A DNA stretch of 64,000 nt from positions 39,036,316-39,100,315 of the forward strand of contig NC_134372.1 of NCBI RefSeq assembly GCF_035582795.1. Reading direction: 5' to 3'. The position numbers were made by a program, and so were the translations under genes. Source of the stretch: Mycteria americana. Taxonomy: Eukaryota > Chordata > Aves > Ciconiiformes > Ciconiidae. Below are positions 10,857-25,800 of the stretch, in pieces. The notes beneath the pieces were generated by a model. The model was not told the DNA's origin. It ran no database searches and was given only the letters and a program-made list of their open reading frames with translations. Numbering within the stretch: the stretch's first letter is position 1; each line of letters begins with the position of its first letter.

Positions 10857-13800
10857 AGAAAACACTCTGAAAAATAGTCTGAGAGAACGATCCCAGGTTG
10901 GAATTGGGTTGGTACTCATGCTTCATCTTGTGCCTTTTATTATCTTAATTACCTTCTACTGTGGAGTCATTGAGGTTCCAAAGATACCCAGTTTCCAGCT
11001 CTTTAGAGCAGCAGAAACCAATTGTTGTTAATTCATACTACTACTTTTAAATGGATTCTTCATAGTTGAAAATACTGGCTTAGTTTTTTAAGTTACTAAG
11101 CTTATTTATGAATGCAATTAAACCTCTTCATATTGTCAGAAATAAAGGACTAAATAGGCATGTGTTTACGAGTAGTGAAACAGTGGTGGTAGGCAAGGCG
11201 AGACAAAAGTCTACAAGACATTATCAGTAGTATTTCTTGAGTGCCACAAAGTTGCAGTAGAAGCCAGGAAGTAGGAACTTACTGGCATCAAAATGCACGT
11301 TAGGGGCATGACAAAGCTGCAGTGAAGTACACAGTTTAATAAACCAATTCAAAGGTGATCTCTAATGCCTCAGTAGTTTAGAAAGAAGTGGCATCCCAAA
11401 TAGATTATCTTGGAAGAAGGAAAGAGTCATATCTTTTCTAGACATACTGAATTTCAGCTAACAACTGGCTATTTGCACAGATGCTAGTTTGTACAAGGAG
11501 ACAGCTACTAATAAAACTCAATTTGGGAATCCCTAGCATTAAAGTCAGACACACTATACACTGATCCATATCATCAGTGTAGTACGCAAACTGACATTTG
11601 TATAACTTTGTCGAATTAGCAAGAATTTCCTTTGTGTGGCTACTCAAATTATCAAAAAAAGAAGACTCTGATGAAGCGGTTAGGTATTTCTGTTCATTTT
11701 GCTCACCTTCTCTGCTTTACAGCAGCAACAAGGTCTGGCCCTGAGAACATGGAGAACAAACTGTCTCCATTAGCTGAGGAGGTCTCATCACTTGAGCTGG
11801 CAGAGTCTCCTTGAGTACCAGACCAGCTATTTGTCACATCACTGTAAGACAAAAAGTTGTATTAGTCCTTGTATTTACAGTGCCTGGTCCAGACTGCATG
11901 CCCTAGTTAGTCATGCTGAATCTTTGTCACAGGTGATACCTCAGAGCACAAATGTCAATACTTTGTAAAAGGTACCAGTAATACCAGTAGTTTAACTTAC
12001 TTCTGAGTGATCACATCAACTGCTTTGTCTGTTACAGTCACTTTATATATATTTTACTAAACTAATTATATAAATTTAAAAAGTGCCTCTCTTGGTCAGG
12101 AAGGAGAAACAAGTGATGCTTGGTTTTGGAATCACTAAGCACTTGACTTTTTCATTGCAAAACTGACCTAGAACGCGTACTTGTCCTACTGGTTTTAAAC
12201 TAGCTTGAGAGTCACAGCTATTACATTATGGACAAATGGACAGAGGATTTTGAAACACTTCTGTTGTAATAAATAGTTACGATTTGGAAGAGATTAAGAA
12301 CTACTAACGTACTTGCTGTAAGGTACCTGCCTTACAGTAACAAGATTAAGTGGCTAAAATCTGGAAAGCTGATTTCAGTCAGGCACTGCAACTTTGATAG
12401 CATCACTTTTCATCAAAACTAGGTCTTAAAGGTTTTCAAAATACTGAAAAAAAACTGTTCTGAATGAATCTGTGCCATAAATTCCTTATTTCCTGTGTTC
12501 AAGTCAAAGTTGGTATACATTCCACTCTAAAGAAGACCTCAAATGTCAGTGCTTCAGTATCAGCAAAGCAGGAAGGGCTCGAGCTTTCTCACTCTTGACA
12601 TAATGAAGTGCAGCTTTCACAGATGCAGCAGTAACTGGAAAAAAACACCCAGTATTCCCACATTCCTACCAAGTTTGGGTGTAAAATAGACTCACATACA
12701 ATAAAAATACATAGCCTGTCCAATCTCTTACCCTTCTGTGAAATACTCAGGAAAGGGCCAGGTTTTATGAGGATCATCAGGAAGAGGCCAGTTGCTACGT
12801 GTGTTGCTTGGTCGACGGACATGCTGTGCTTGCCTTTTTTGTTGCATTGCCTGGTTGACCCCAGCAACATAGCGGGCAAATTCTGGATCAGAGCCAACTG
12901 AATAAAAGAAACCAAGAAGTCAGTTGCTGACATTCAGCTATTTCTACTGCAATTATCCCCCTCATTTAATCCTTTAAGCTTGACTATACCCCACAACAGA
13001 AAATAATCCCCTCACTGATAATAAATGCCAGACAACAGTTGATACCCCTTCATGGAGCAGTGAAAAACACTGAATGGAAAATGTTTTTAAAAAGTACGCA
13101 CCATCCATACATGGTGGATAATAATTCTCACATGGAATTACACCTGCCCCTTGCATTCCATCAGGGAAACAGTATTTGTCACTATGATCATGTCTATACA
13201 CTGAAAGGTCCAGTACCCTGTCAGCAGGCACTGATGGAATTAAAGCCTGTACATTCATCCAAGCTCACAGAAAAAGAACATATCAATTATAGTTGATTCC
13301 AGGGTGCAACATGATTTCCAGCTGTGGGGTGATCCTGCTTACTTCGATAAATCAGAAACTCAGATTGATCACATTAGAACATACAGGCCAGAAATTACCT
13401 ACTTCCTACAAAGACTAGGCAACAATTTCAAAAACATTCTGATCCTGACCTGCAAAATATTTCAGAATAAGATTGATGTTTACAGAACAGTAATTCTTAA
13501 AAATAAAAATTCTTCTATTGTTAAAGTGCTTTATGTGTCCCAAGCATCTGATAAGTATGATTTTGAGCAGACACAGCAAAAGCTTTAATCCAGAAGTGTT
13601 TTAAAACCCCAGTTGATCAGAGCAAATTCATGTATTACAAGAATGCTGTTATGAGTCAGTGTAATTGAGTTTCCACAGCTTCTGGGGTTTTGCCCCCCCC
13701 CCCCCCCCCCCCCCCCTTTTTTTTTTTTTTGAGGGAAAACTTTGCAATCTGACTGGATTTATGGAAAACATCTAGACTACATGCACAGTAATTCCAGCAG

Positions 13801-16800
13801 GAAGTACAGAGGTGCTGGCTTGTGGGTCTCAGTTTTAAATTAAGAGTGAAGACTAAAGAACATCCAACAAGCATGCACAGCTCTGAAAGCAGAAATCAGT
13901 CTTTCAGATGATGGCTTCCCTACATTCAATTCAGCATTTAGAAGAAAAGTTTCCTCGTTTTCATTTGGCACATTTCAGAACAGAGCACCACAATGTTTTG
14001 TTGGATGCAAATTAAAACAACAATGAAGAAAATACCTTTTGTTTCTATACATTCTTTATTATATAAGCAAGGGACAGAGCTATCTGACAGCTGTACAGAA
14101 ACAAAATATTCCCACTAAAACTTGTTCTCTTTGAGAAATATCTTTATGTCAGTTTAAGATGAGGCTGGAAGCTAGGCAGATCCTCAGATCTAAGGACAGA
14201 TTCTAGACAGATTCTGAAGGGTGTCCAGGTTTTTTTCCTGTGCATAGCATTAAGTGTTAAATTACTGTTATATTCAAAATAATAACTTGTGTTGATTTTT
14301 ACCTCAGTGAAAACATATCAGGTAAAAAGCTTTTTATCAGATATGTTTTTTACTTTATTCTTTCACATCTGTGAAAATAATTCAAAAGACCTGGAAGTAT
14401 CAACATTCCTTCTACTAGTCCTTACTACAACATTCCTTCATCAAGTTCTTACAGATGATAAAAGTACTGCAAAATACATTTTTGGTAGCTAGTTAAGCCT
14501 TTGACATGAAAAGCCATCAATTTTACAAATTGTTAATTAGCAGATTTGCATCTGAAAAGAGACATCATTTTCAGGCTCTAAAAATATTTATCAAAAAAGT
14601 AATGCCACTTGTTTCAAGTGGCAAATGCACAAAGTCATAAGAAAGTCTGGAAATGAAAAAGTGTTTAATGTTTTAAAGCTTTCTGTACTACACTAACTAG
14701 AGCTTAAACTGAAAATTCCTACATCACAGCTCAACCTGGCAAGTTATATGAAGAAAAGTTATCTTTCCAATGGAAACACCTGTTTGGATTGGATGGGGTT
14801 TTTGGTTGTTTTTTTAAACCCCAGATCTTTGGAAAATGCTGTTTACTTATCAATTCAACTGTAGAAACGTGTATCTTAATCCACAGAGCACCATTTATCA
14901 ACTTGAATAAGTCACCTTTTCAGAGTATCTCTTTCAAAGTCCTTGATATTCCTCATATCAAATGGAACAAAACAAGTAGCTTTATGTAGATCGAAAGTAA
15001 AATACTACAGAACTATAATGGATTCAAAATGCTAAAAATGCCAGTCCTTTGTATACATGCATTTTTTTCCCCCTACACATACATGTATTTGGTGCTTGGT
15101 GAAAATAATTTTATCCTTCCTTAAAGGTTATGATAATCCTGAAGTATATACCATAAGTATGTTTAAATAAGATTATGCTAATTCAGACTTACAGTTGTTA
15201 AGAAGCTTTTGATAACATAACTATGATGCCTATTTTTGCCTTATAGATGCCACTAATTTATCAACTAAGTTTACAAAATTACTATCAAAGTTATGAGTTA
15301 AATGAGCTGGTTTCCGAGACACCTACACAGTCCTAACACACACACGTGTGCAAATGAGCGCGGGAAACAGATTCGTGGTTTGATAAAAGATTTTCCCGTT
15401 AGTTCTAGTGCTGCCTCCCTCCAGGCAGTTTTCATAAATGCATACTACAAAGTTTCTGTAGCTATGGTCCAGGCCAACAGAAATTATATTTACGAGATAA
15501 TAGATTTGTAAGTTGTTCTTAGTACTACTATCAGAAGAATTCACTAATCTCCTCTTAGACTCTACAGTCAATTTCATAGTCTTTAGCTATTTGCTTATGG
15601 CTACAAAATTTTATCGCACTTCATCTCTGACAATAATCCCTCTACATTTACAATTTATTGGTGGTTCAAACACATCTGGCAAACCACATGGCACTTGCTC
15701 TTTAGTCTCTAATCCTTCAGCATCCAAGCTTTTCACTGCAGTAACAGCTGTAGAACAGGAACCAGTATGACTCCCATGGAATTGCACAGTAATGGAGGGG
15801 AAATGCATGGATATGGGAAAGATGCAATCCGTCTATATCTCCAGACTGCAAGACTGGTAAAGAGCAGGAAGAATCATTTTGGGGAGAGATAAAATATGTA
15901 AGTTCAGGAGTTAACAATTGTTTTAAAGATTTTTACAAATTAAAAATAGGAGGAACATAATCTGCGAGTATCTGTGTCAGTACTTTGATGTGGTCCATAT
16001 AGGAAAGGTCAGAACTACTACAACTGGGACGAGAAGCAAAGAATTTGTTCGCATTCATATTTATTCATGAAAGTTGCTTGTACTTTAGTTCACGTTCTGT
16101 TAAAAAAGAAAAGAGGCATACATATAAATAGCTGCTTGCCATTGTAAGCACCCTAGCATCTGGTGGATAGCACTGGGAAATGACAGTTATTGCTAGCAAT
16201 ATTTAACAGTATTCTTTGTAAAAGGACCCTTATAAAAAACATAATAAAGGCAGAGACACACACCTGCAGGGTCAAAAGGCAGGATTTCTCCCAACATCCC
16301 AAACACTCCATCAGTTTGGTCACGATTTGGCCATGTGTTGTTTCTAGGTCCTTGTGGTTTCTGTCCTAACATCTCTGACATCATATTGTCCATATAGCTG
16401 CTCACAAGACCCAAGCTGTACAAATCAGAGCTTAAATCTGAAAAACCAGGATTGTTCCACTGGTTTATATGAGACAATCCAGCTCCAACAGCTTGGGCTG
16501 GCTGCTGTGAAGAATTAGTCAGCCATTTGGCAGGTACACGTTGCTGTGGTCCAATAGGTTGAAGCAAATGTTGGTAATACTGCATTTGCTGCTGCTGCTG
16601 CTTTTGTGACTGTTGTTGCTGTGACAAGCCTTGCTGAGAAGGATGCAGTGGTGTGTGAGAGACAGATTGCGGTTGCTGTTGTACTGTTCCTGATTTTTGT
16701 TCTGTTGCTGTAGAGGATGCAACAGAGTTCCTTCTTTTCACCATTGGGGAAGTCTGCTGGGATTTGCCCATGTTAAAACCAGACAAGAAATCAATAACAT

Positions 16801-19800
16801 CCTGCATTTCTTGGTCAGTTGGTAAATTCATACCTTTGTCATCCTTGCCATCATCCAGTTTGAAGAAGTTGTCCCGTCTTTCAACTAGAAACCCATTCAC
16901 TAGCTGATTATTTGTGCTCTGAATTGACTGCAGTGGATCTGCGGTCCTAGGAAAGTTACCAATGTTCAAAATGCTTTGTAACCGTGCATCTATGTTAGTG
17001 GGCATTTTAGCTTTCTCCTCTGAACTGGAACTTATGAAGACATTTTTGGAAGGTGTATTGGGGATTGAATAACTTCCAGTATTACTTGTACTGGTGCAGG
17101 AAGTTTTTTTTGTAAACCGCGAAGTCAGTTTTGAGAACGTCTTTTGTAGACCACCTGAAGATTTGCTTCCATTTCCGGATGGCATGTCAACTTGATTCCC
17201 AAAGTCTGAGATTTCACGCTGTAACTGGATCTGAATACAAGGCAAAGCTTGCTCCCTGCATCAACAAAAACATGTATATCAAACCACCCAATACATAATT
17301 GAGTTTGTACTTTGGAGGAAAATGTGTATTTGGGTAATAGCTAGTGGAAGAAACAAAACTAAAGATTGCCAAGTTCATCAGCTACTTATGGTAACAATGC
17401 AAATTATTACTAGTATTTGCAACAGCATTAACTACTTTCCATTCCTTAAGAAATTTTAATTGTGCTTCAAGACCTAAATGGAGACTAATTTAATATAAAG
17501 CAAGTATTTTTGTAAGAGAGAAACAAATACTTTTGTACTCTCGGATAAGCTGCTGGTTTAAGAAGGCTGTTGTCTCTCTGTATGTAACCATAAGGTACCT
17601 ATGTAGATTACCAATTCCTTGCTCTCACTTTGACCCCTTCTGATGAACCAGTACTATCAAATGCCTCAGTACAGATCTTTCAACAATGATGGCTTTGTTT
17701 AAACTAGGAAAGTAGAGCATGAGGCTCAAGAGATGTACCTTCCTTCCTTCCACCTGTGTATGTCAAACACAGCAGTATAGAGCACATCTACTAGTCCCAA
17801 AGTCTTCTCTGGATCCAGACTCCTCTGTAGCAAAGACATTGTTGCTGGATCTTCTTTCAGACACCTGTAATCATTAAGTTTAACTTTAAAATCAAATGCA
17901 CAAAGCCCATTTCTGGAAAATGGCAAGAGCACTCAACAGACCTGACACAAAACACTAGCACATGGGTGCACTCTGGAGTCCAGCACTAAGAACCCCCTGC
18001 CTGACAGACTCTACGTGGAAAATGATTCAGCATATCCAACAGTCTGGGGAAGATTTTACTGAGCTGTGAAGATGCAGGATTAGTGAATTTTCCTCATTAA
18101 TGGCACAGAATTAGGACTGAATTTGAGGTGTAATCAGAATAACTTAAATCTAAATATTAGCACATTTGTCAAGTACTTAATGAGCCCCTCCAGCGGAGAG
18201 GAGTAAAGAGGCACTCTTACTGTGTGTCAGCAGGCGGAGCTCTTCCAGAGCACACAAAGCCTGGCTCAAAGCACTCTGCATTATTTTAGTTCTTTCATAA
18301 TAGAGCAATTTACATAAAGAGAACAGAGAAGTGCCACTTTATACTGTATAGAGGAATTAAAGATGTATTTGGGTAAACAGACTCTCAGTTGACTCGTACT
18401 TGTGGACATACCATTGGTACCATTAGTAACAGGCTATCTCACTAAGGATTGGGATGAATGAACTGCGTTGTACTGAAATTCGTAACACTGAGTACTCCGA
18501 AGTAACAGAGAAAGGAAGTGTTCTAATTCCAAATAATTGTTTCAAAAGGGGAGAAATCCTCACCTAAACTGCAGATTAATCCTACCTTTCTTTCCTAGGC
18601 AGTCAGCTAAACTGGTAGAAATAGCATCTCAGACCACAGAGTTCTGCAGTTCATGACAGTGCTTAAAGAACAGCTCAGTGAAGAAAGAGCTACAGCTCTC
18701 ATATTAATCTCATCTAATTCCTGGCCTTCCTCAGGTAACAGCTGTGAGGACCTGCCAGGGAGGAGCATAACAGGAATACTACTGGATTTTTATTTTTTTT
18801 TTAAATCTTCTCTTTCATCATCAAGCTTCTACTTTTTCTTTAGAAGTATGTTTTACTGCCCCAGCACTGCCTCTCTTCTATTGCCTCCAACAGAGGCAGC
18901 TCTGTACCAAGACAGCTAAAGTACAACTGCCAGTCTGTCAGGAATGGTGGTATTCAAGCAGTTCCAAATAAAGGAACTTAAGGAAGATATGCCATAATTG
19001 TGTAGTATTCCCTTTTCCATTTGTACTGCAATTATTTTTCGCTATATATTTCAGTCATAGCTATTAGTATAATCTGCAATACAGTATTTTTATTTACCAA
19101 GTTGATGGAACTTGCACCACAATTCTGGATCCTTCTAAACTTATCTGAGGAGCATAGGCTTCTTTATTTTCAATCTGTGCTGTGTCCACAACCACCTAGC
19201 AAATAAAATGGAAGTTATTTTAAGAATTAGTTCTAGTTATTTTATCACCCCTGTAGTTAAGATGCAATAGTCTTACCTCCCTGCCATGCTACAGGTGCAA
19301 AAAAAATAACCAGATAAAAACAAATTCACTCACAAAATCATTATAAGTTGATTTCTATTTTAATATAAAAAAGATAAATACTATAAAATTATTAGTTTGA
19401 TACAGTAACCTATGTTTCAAGGACTTAATTCTTCTCAATTAAATACTGTAGTTATGCATCACTACATAGTTACCAACTGCTTTACCTAACAGCTGGTAGT
19501 TACCAATGGCTTCGTATAACAGCCCTTACATTTGAGAGGTTTGGCACTATTACTACTCTAATAGCTCCCAAACACCTATTTATGAAAATATTTTAAGTAA
19601 TTTAACTGCAGTGCACGGTATGATAGACAAGTGGTATTTAGTCTGAAACTCTTCACAGGGCTCACAATTCTTAACACACACACACACACACACACCCCAC
19701 CACCCCCTTTAAGGTTATAAAATCCCACACCAACATTTCTCTATTCTACCTAACGGAACTGTACTATTATTAATTCCCTATTATATAAAGAGGAGAAAAG

Positions 19801-22800
19801 TGACTGTTCAATTTGTTGAATTCCAAGCCTTCTGTAAGACATCATGAAGATATATGGAAGATGAAAGTCTTGAAAATTAACCTTCTGTCATGAACCTTTC
19901 TTTTTATGGAACTGAGAAGGAATGGATTCACTTCAGCTTCATTTAAACTTTAATACCAGTGATAGTAAGTTCCATATTTGGTTTGTGCTTTCTGTTGTTG
20001 TCCAGTCTGCATGGGTTGGCCTTTTTGATCATTTCCATAATTTCCTATTTTGGTCATGCTGAACCAGCAGCTTTTTGGCAGCAGTCAGCAGTTCTTGCTT
20101 CAGTGACTAGCAGATTAGCTGTACCATTTATTCTTGAAATGGCAAAAGTCCTCCAGTATAAATAAGCCTCAAGGGATATTACTGGCTTTTTTGCAATCAT
20201 CCTACACCGGTTCTACTTCTAACTGGTTGTCTACTACTGGTTATGAAGAAATGTGAAATATGACTAATGCTGAGAGTCTCTTCGCTCTCTTGCTTTAACA
20301 AAACCATCTGATCCCACTTGAACACAATTATTTCCCACCTTTTAGATATTTTAGCATAAGGCCTTAGTTTTCCTCCAGCTGACTCTAAGCATTTGCCCAA
20401 GTTTATTTGAACTCGTAAAACATGTCTAAGCACGGTGACAAAAGGCCATGCTATTATCCACTCATGAAAATGCCTCTCATTTAATAACAGGGCAACTCCA
20501 TTACTTTTTTCCTTGTATTTGTACCGTTTTAATTTTACGTAATTTGGTAATATGCCATTTAGCTATATTGCAATTATAACTGGGATAAGGAGAGATTAAC
20601 TTAGGAGTGATTTTTCTCAACTCCCAATAAAAATACTGTCTGCGTCTCAGACCTGTAAGTCAGAACTAAACTTCTGATTTGTGCAGACCTACATGAGCTT
20701 CTGGTAGTGGTGCATGGTAGTGCTCATGGTCTGGGCTTTGTTGGGGGTGTGTGTCGTGTCCCACCCTACCCCCCTCATCTTCCTTTCTTCCCTTTAAAAA
20801 AAGTTTTACATTTCTCAATATTTGGTCAGTTACGACATCTGGGATTTAAACGTTACTAAGATTTAGTGCTTCTGCAATGCATGTTGGGTTTTGCTACAGA
20901 AAGATCTACTAGCACAAAAAAGGATGGCTAGAGACTCAGTTAAACCTTCTCTTCATGACTTTGCATGAGGCCAATTCACAGTTTTATTTCCACTCATCCT
21001 CTGAATTTAACTATTTTAATACACAATATTTTTATTCAAACATGGAGATTTCTTCAGCTGACCCAAATCTGAAAATATTCTTAACATATTATGCTAAGGT
21101 AAAAACTGAAAAACTGCACTTCTAAAAATTATTTCTTATGTTAAAAAACCTGAAGCCTAAAATAACCAAGCAAACTACGTCACATCTCATTGTGCTTTCC
21201 GCTCTTGATGAGTTTCTTCTTGAAAGGCACATGGCAATATAGGCTAAAGACAGCAAGACTGTCAAGTAATGTTCTTTTTTAAATTTGGTATTTAAATGAC
21301 AAATTTACACACCGTTCTGAACTAATGCAGACGGCTTAGTTTCTAAAAGCAGTAAACCAAAGACTACGTAATATTGTCCCACAATTCATTTATCTGAGTT
21401 CTACACAAAATACACTTAAAATAAACACATTCTCCCTCCCCGCCTGGTGGGTGCTTAGAGGGTAGCTTCCTGTGCATCAGACATCTATTGTTCGTGTTTT
21501 ACAGGTGTTTCCTCTCTCATCTCCACCCAAAGAATGCTTTAAAGAAGCAAATTACAATTTCTCATCATTGCATGAGGCTACATACAAGCGTAATTGAATC
21601 TTGTAAAAAATTACTGCACACAGTTTATAAAGAAAAACCTCAACCCTCAACCCTTCCAAATTGTAACAAATCAAAGTGAGAATGAAAGGAGGAGAGAAGT
21701 CTCTCAAGTATTTTGTCATGTGTATAGCTCATTACTGTGTCTTTGAAGATAGAAACCTGCTACTTTCAGAACCTGAGGTTCATGCAAAAAATCTTCGGAG
21801 ACATTCATGATTCAACACAAGTTAACATTCCTTATATCAGCGCTGTCATTTGGGAGACTGCATAAGTAAGTTTTATGCTGACAACTATCCAAATGTTATG
21901 ATAAACCTGAAGAACACCAGCACTTTAATTACCAGCAGGTCTAACTAGTTATGTCTAGACTGGGGGACATGAGGAGATTTCCAGACTCCCGAGTCCAAGT
22001 GTGTGTCGGGCCACTCCCCAAATCTCATCAGGGCAGGACTTGAGGTGCACAACCCTGAAACCCCCTGGAAAGGAAACGGTGGGAGGTGCAGCGTCCTCCA
22101 AGGCATGCCTCATCTAGATACTCAGGAGCCAAGAACTCCTCCTGAGTTATGGCACACTCCCATAGGGCTGCCGAGAAACAGTTTCTTGGCCTCATTTCCC
22201 ATACCTTGCTGCTGACTCCCAGCATCCTACCATGAACTATGGCAGCTGAAGACACTATTCCACTTAACCATATCCTTTTTTCTAGTTCTTCTTGTATTTA
22301 TTAATATTTAATACACGTTTTCCTTGAGAACACCTTAAGCAGAAATTTGGTCAATCCTACTATTCCACAGCTGCTTTCTCTCCCTGCAAAGATAGCACCT
22401 TCTTATGCCTCCCTGTAGAACTTCCTTATACAAAGTGGTTATTGCACTACCATCTTCTATCCTTAAATCCCTGCATCACAGTGAAGTAAGGATTGATAGC
22501 AGATGCACTGCTATTATGATATTGATGGTCTATCCCTTTGATTTTAGGTTGTCTTTACTGGAATTCAACTGACTTTTCGTGTATGATTTGAACCTACTTC
22601 TCTAACAGATATTTAATATTAAGGGAATATGTAATATCTAGTATCAAAGGAATGCTAAAGTAGAAATATCTGACAAATTTGTTATTTACAATTTATCATT
22701 CACCACTACTGGAGAACCGATTAATGGTACCAAAAAACATACGGTTTAATTAACTAGGTCAGAAGGTCAAAGCCGCTTAATCAGCTGTGTGATTTGTTTG

Positions 22801-25800
22801 AAAAATGTGGTATTTACAAAGTATGTAGCAATATGGATCCTTTCATCAGAAATTACAAAGTCTTGATGGCCCACCATCACCTTGAACAAAGAATCAGTAT
22901 ATGAATCAACAAGAAGCATTTAGGTCATTGTAGGTTAAAGATGATTCAAAGAATACTTGACAGAAACTATCACAGGCTACGGTGTACGTTTATGCTTGCA
23001 TTTCCTCCCTATCCTATTGCATTCTTGCCCCCATTTTATTTGTCCAGTCAAATGAAAACTCACAGTAGTCCAAAAAACCTATGTGTCATGAATGAACACT
23101 CTATTAAACGAAGAGATTGCAGTAATTAGTTACGGGAGCACAAATGCGTTTTCTCAGAGTATGTTCCAAGCATCTATTTTTAGCAACTGTTTAGATACCG
23201 TGAAACCCATGGGGTTTGTTTCTAAAGAACACAATATGTCTACAGCAAGGTATTTAATTGCTCTGCCCTCTGTTGGAGATGTCAGGTAGCATTACTTGGT
23301 GCAGAGGACTTCCTGGCTTATGCTGGGCGGGAAACTCAGCTTCCATTCGAAGTAGAGAAGAAATAAAAAAATGGCAGTTTTTAAAGCTAATCTGAGAGAA
23401 GGGGAGGAAGAGATGTTTCTTTTTAACATGGTCATCTATAGATTTGAAAATCTTTCTTTTTCACTATGAATTAGAAGTTTCATTTCTTGTATTCTCTCTG
23501 GTAACGGAGACTAAAAAGTACACAGTACCTTCTCCTGTTCCTATCAACTACAGATACCATCTACGAACCTGCATTCTACGGGGATACATTTTGCCCAGAT
23601 GAAGTTAGCTGCAGCGTTAAAAATGGAGAAACACAAAAGACACTGGAAATTAGTTTCCAAACTCTTTAAAATATCTAGTTTCTCTTCAGGATGTTTAAGT
23701 AGCCCTTTTTTTGCTAAGCCTATTCATAGTCACTTACCAGTCCAGCTTGGCCAAATAACAATTGTACAGCAGTTTTGCAGGCTCCTCGCCAAGTGGAAGG
23801 GCAAACCTGATTTAGTACTTCAGTAACAGGAGAGTCATCCCGTGGTGTAAGTCCATTATGGCATCCCGCTTCCTTAATCAACTGCAGCATTGTGTGCTAA
23901 AAAAAAAAAAAATAATAAAAACTGTGTCATACAAAACACATGATTCAGAAACGTTAACACCAATGCTTCCATATGTATTTATCATTGTTCTACAAGTTTT
24001 TCAAACAACTATAACGTCTGTTACCTCTGAACAGTCTTGTATAACTAGAAGAGCTCAGCTGCAGAACAGAAATATGGAAGACCATCTCTGCTATTTGGAA
24101 CACAATACTCCTCCAAAATCATAAACAGTATTTTTGCTTATATTCTTGCAAAACGGTTTAATCAAAACTATAAAAAGTACTGCAAAGACAACAGAAAAGC
24201 AGCACTTTGAGCTGTGGATTGTTTCAACTCTTTCAGGAGCGAGGAACTGGGCTTATCTAAAAAAAAGTGAAAAGGCTGATTAAAATTGCCCAAATTACTT
24301 CTGAATTGACATCTTCTCCATTCCTTTATACTGAAAATACAATTAACTTCTCCACAATTTTAAATTATTTTTTAAAAATTGATTAAAGTTTGTAAGAAGA
24401 CATTAAAAGGAGCTTTGTTACAAAATATTTTTTCAAGTACCTGCCTTAGCACCAGGCTGGGCCAGACCTATTTTGGCACCTAAGAAAGCTCTAAGTGCAT
24501 CACGTGGTTGGGGCATCTGTAAGGGCTCACTTTCCTCAGCAGTTCTTGAGACCTAACGCACCTGTTTTCAAAAAGTTCACAGAAGCTTCATTACCTCCTA
24601 GACTTCTATGCTCCTCTCATATTGGACTGAATTTGCCCAGGTGGTTAAAATGTTATCAGTAACAGGCGTGGACCTACAGCGTTATCAACATCTTGTTTCC
24701 ACAGGAAGTCAGGCTAAAAATACACACTTTTAAATACAAGTTTGGCACTGAACTTCTACTGCAGTTGTTCTCTGAATTTTAAGGAGTTCTACTCTTTTTT
24801 TCTTTTTTCTTTCTTCTCTCCTGTCATTAGATTCAGGGTTATTACCGTTTTCAGCTTCAGGTTTTCTGCTGCAGACTCATTAAAGGATATTCCTTTCAGA
24901 AAATGTGATCCTATCTGAACAGGTACAGTGGGCAGTTCACACTGAATTGGCTGAGGTGGAGTCTGTCTCCTTCCTGTTTGCTGGGCTTCAGCTTCACTGC
25001 AACAGCCCTGAAATATAAAAGAACAGAACAATTAGAAGAAATTAAGATATTAGAAAATCCTAATGGGAGTAATTTTTTTTGTAAATAGTTATTTTCAAGG
25101 TGAGGAGGGATGAAAGAGAGAGCAGGTTTAGCAGATCCTACCTGAAGACTTGCTTCAATAGCTTTTGGGTTCAAGTGGAAGCCAGCCTTCATTGCATATT
25201 CACAATGGCCTAAACTCTCCAAAGCCACTTTGTAAGCCTGACATTAAACAAAAAGTTGAGATAGCACAGGCAAGTAACTAAGCATGCAGTCATTGTGTCT
25301 GGATACATATATAAGAATTGTTACATGATCTACCCTACTCAGTTCTACAGCATACAAACATTTATTGTATAAGATTTCAATACTGTAATTCTCAAATACC
25401 TCATGGCTGCCTGTGGTACATATCTCTGCAGTAATATACTCCTTCCCTATTTCATTCCTTGGCCCACTGACTGTACTACATGCACATGAAAGCAGCAGAC
25501 TTTAAAAACTCACCTGCAAAGCACTGTCAATTTTCACGTTCAGCTCTTTGAGCTGATGTTCAGGGATTGCCACACTCTGTGAGCAGAAAAGTTGCTGAAC
25601 TTCAATTCCTGCCAAACATCCATCACAGCCTCTTTCTCGCAGTCGAGATGTGGCCTGTAATGTAAAATAAAAATCCAGGGTAAAGAGGTTCAACATTAAA
25701 CCAGGTCAAGCTTAATTAAATTTTAAAAAGGAGCAAAAACCCCCCACAGAGCTTAAAACATTATAAAGGAGATGAGAAGCAGCACCCAGTGGAAAGGATC

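Larger units (their letters stand above)
9401..11706 (-). other. GARRE1: GARRE1 intron after exon 11
   Basis: A 2.3-kb intron with homopolymer tracts: G13 at 9994-10006, A17 at 10047-10063 and T25 at 10832-10856. No exon or named repeat. Confidence 0.85.
12898..16263 (-). other. GARRE1: GARRE1 intron after exon 9 (3.4 kb)
   Basis: Contains a compound C24/T14 tract at 13693-13730, a 9-bp hairpin at 14603-14623 and an E-box/E2F-like cluster at 15341-15367. No exon or transposon is recognised. Confidence 0.8.
19196..23737 (-). other. GARRE1: GARRE1 intron after exon 6 (4.5 kb)
   Basis: No exon seen. It contains a (CA)n microsatellite at about 19674-19695 and a GC-richer islet at about 21955-22255 of unknown origin. 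The rest is AT-rich and featureless to me. Confidence 0.8.
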
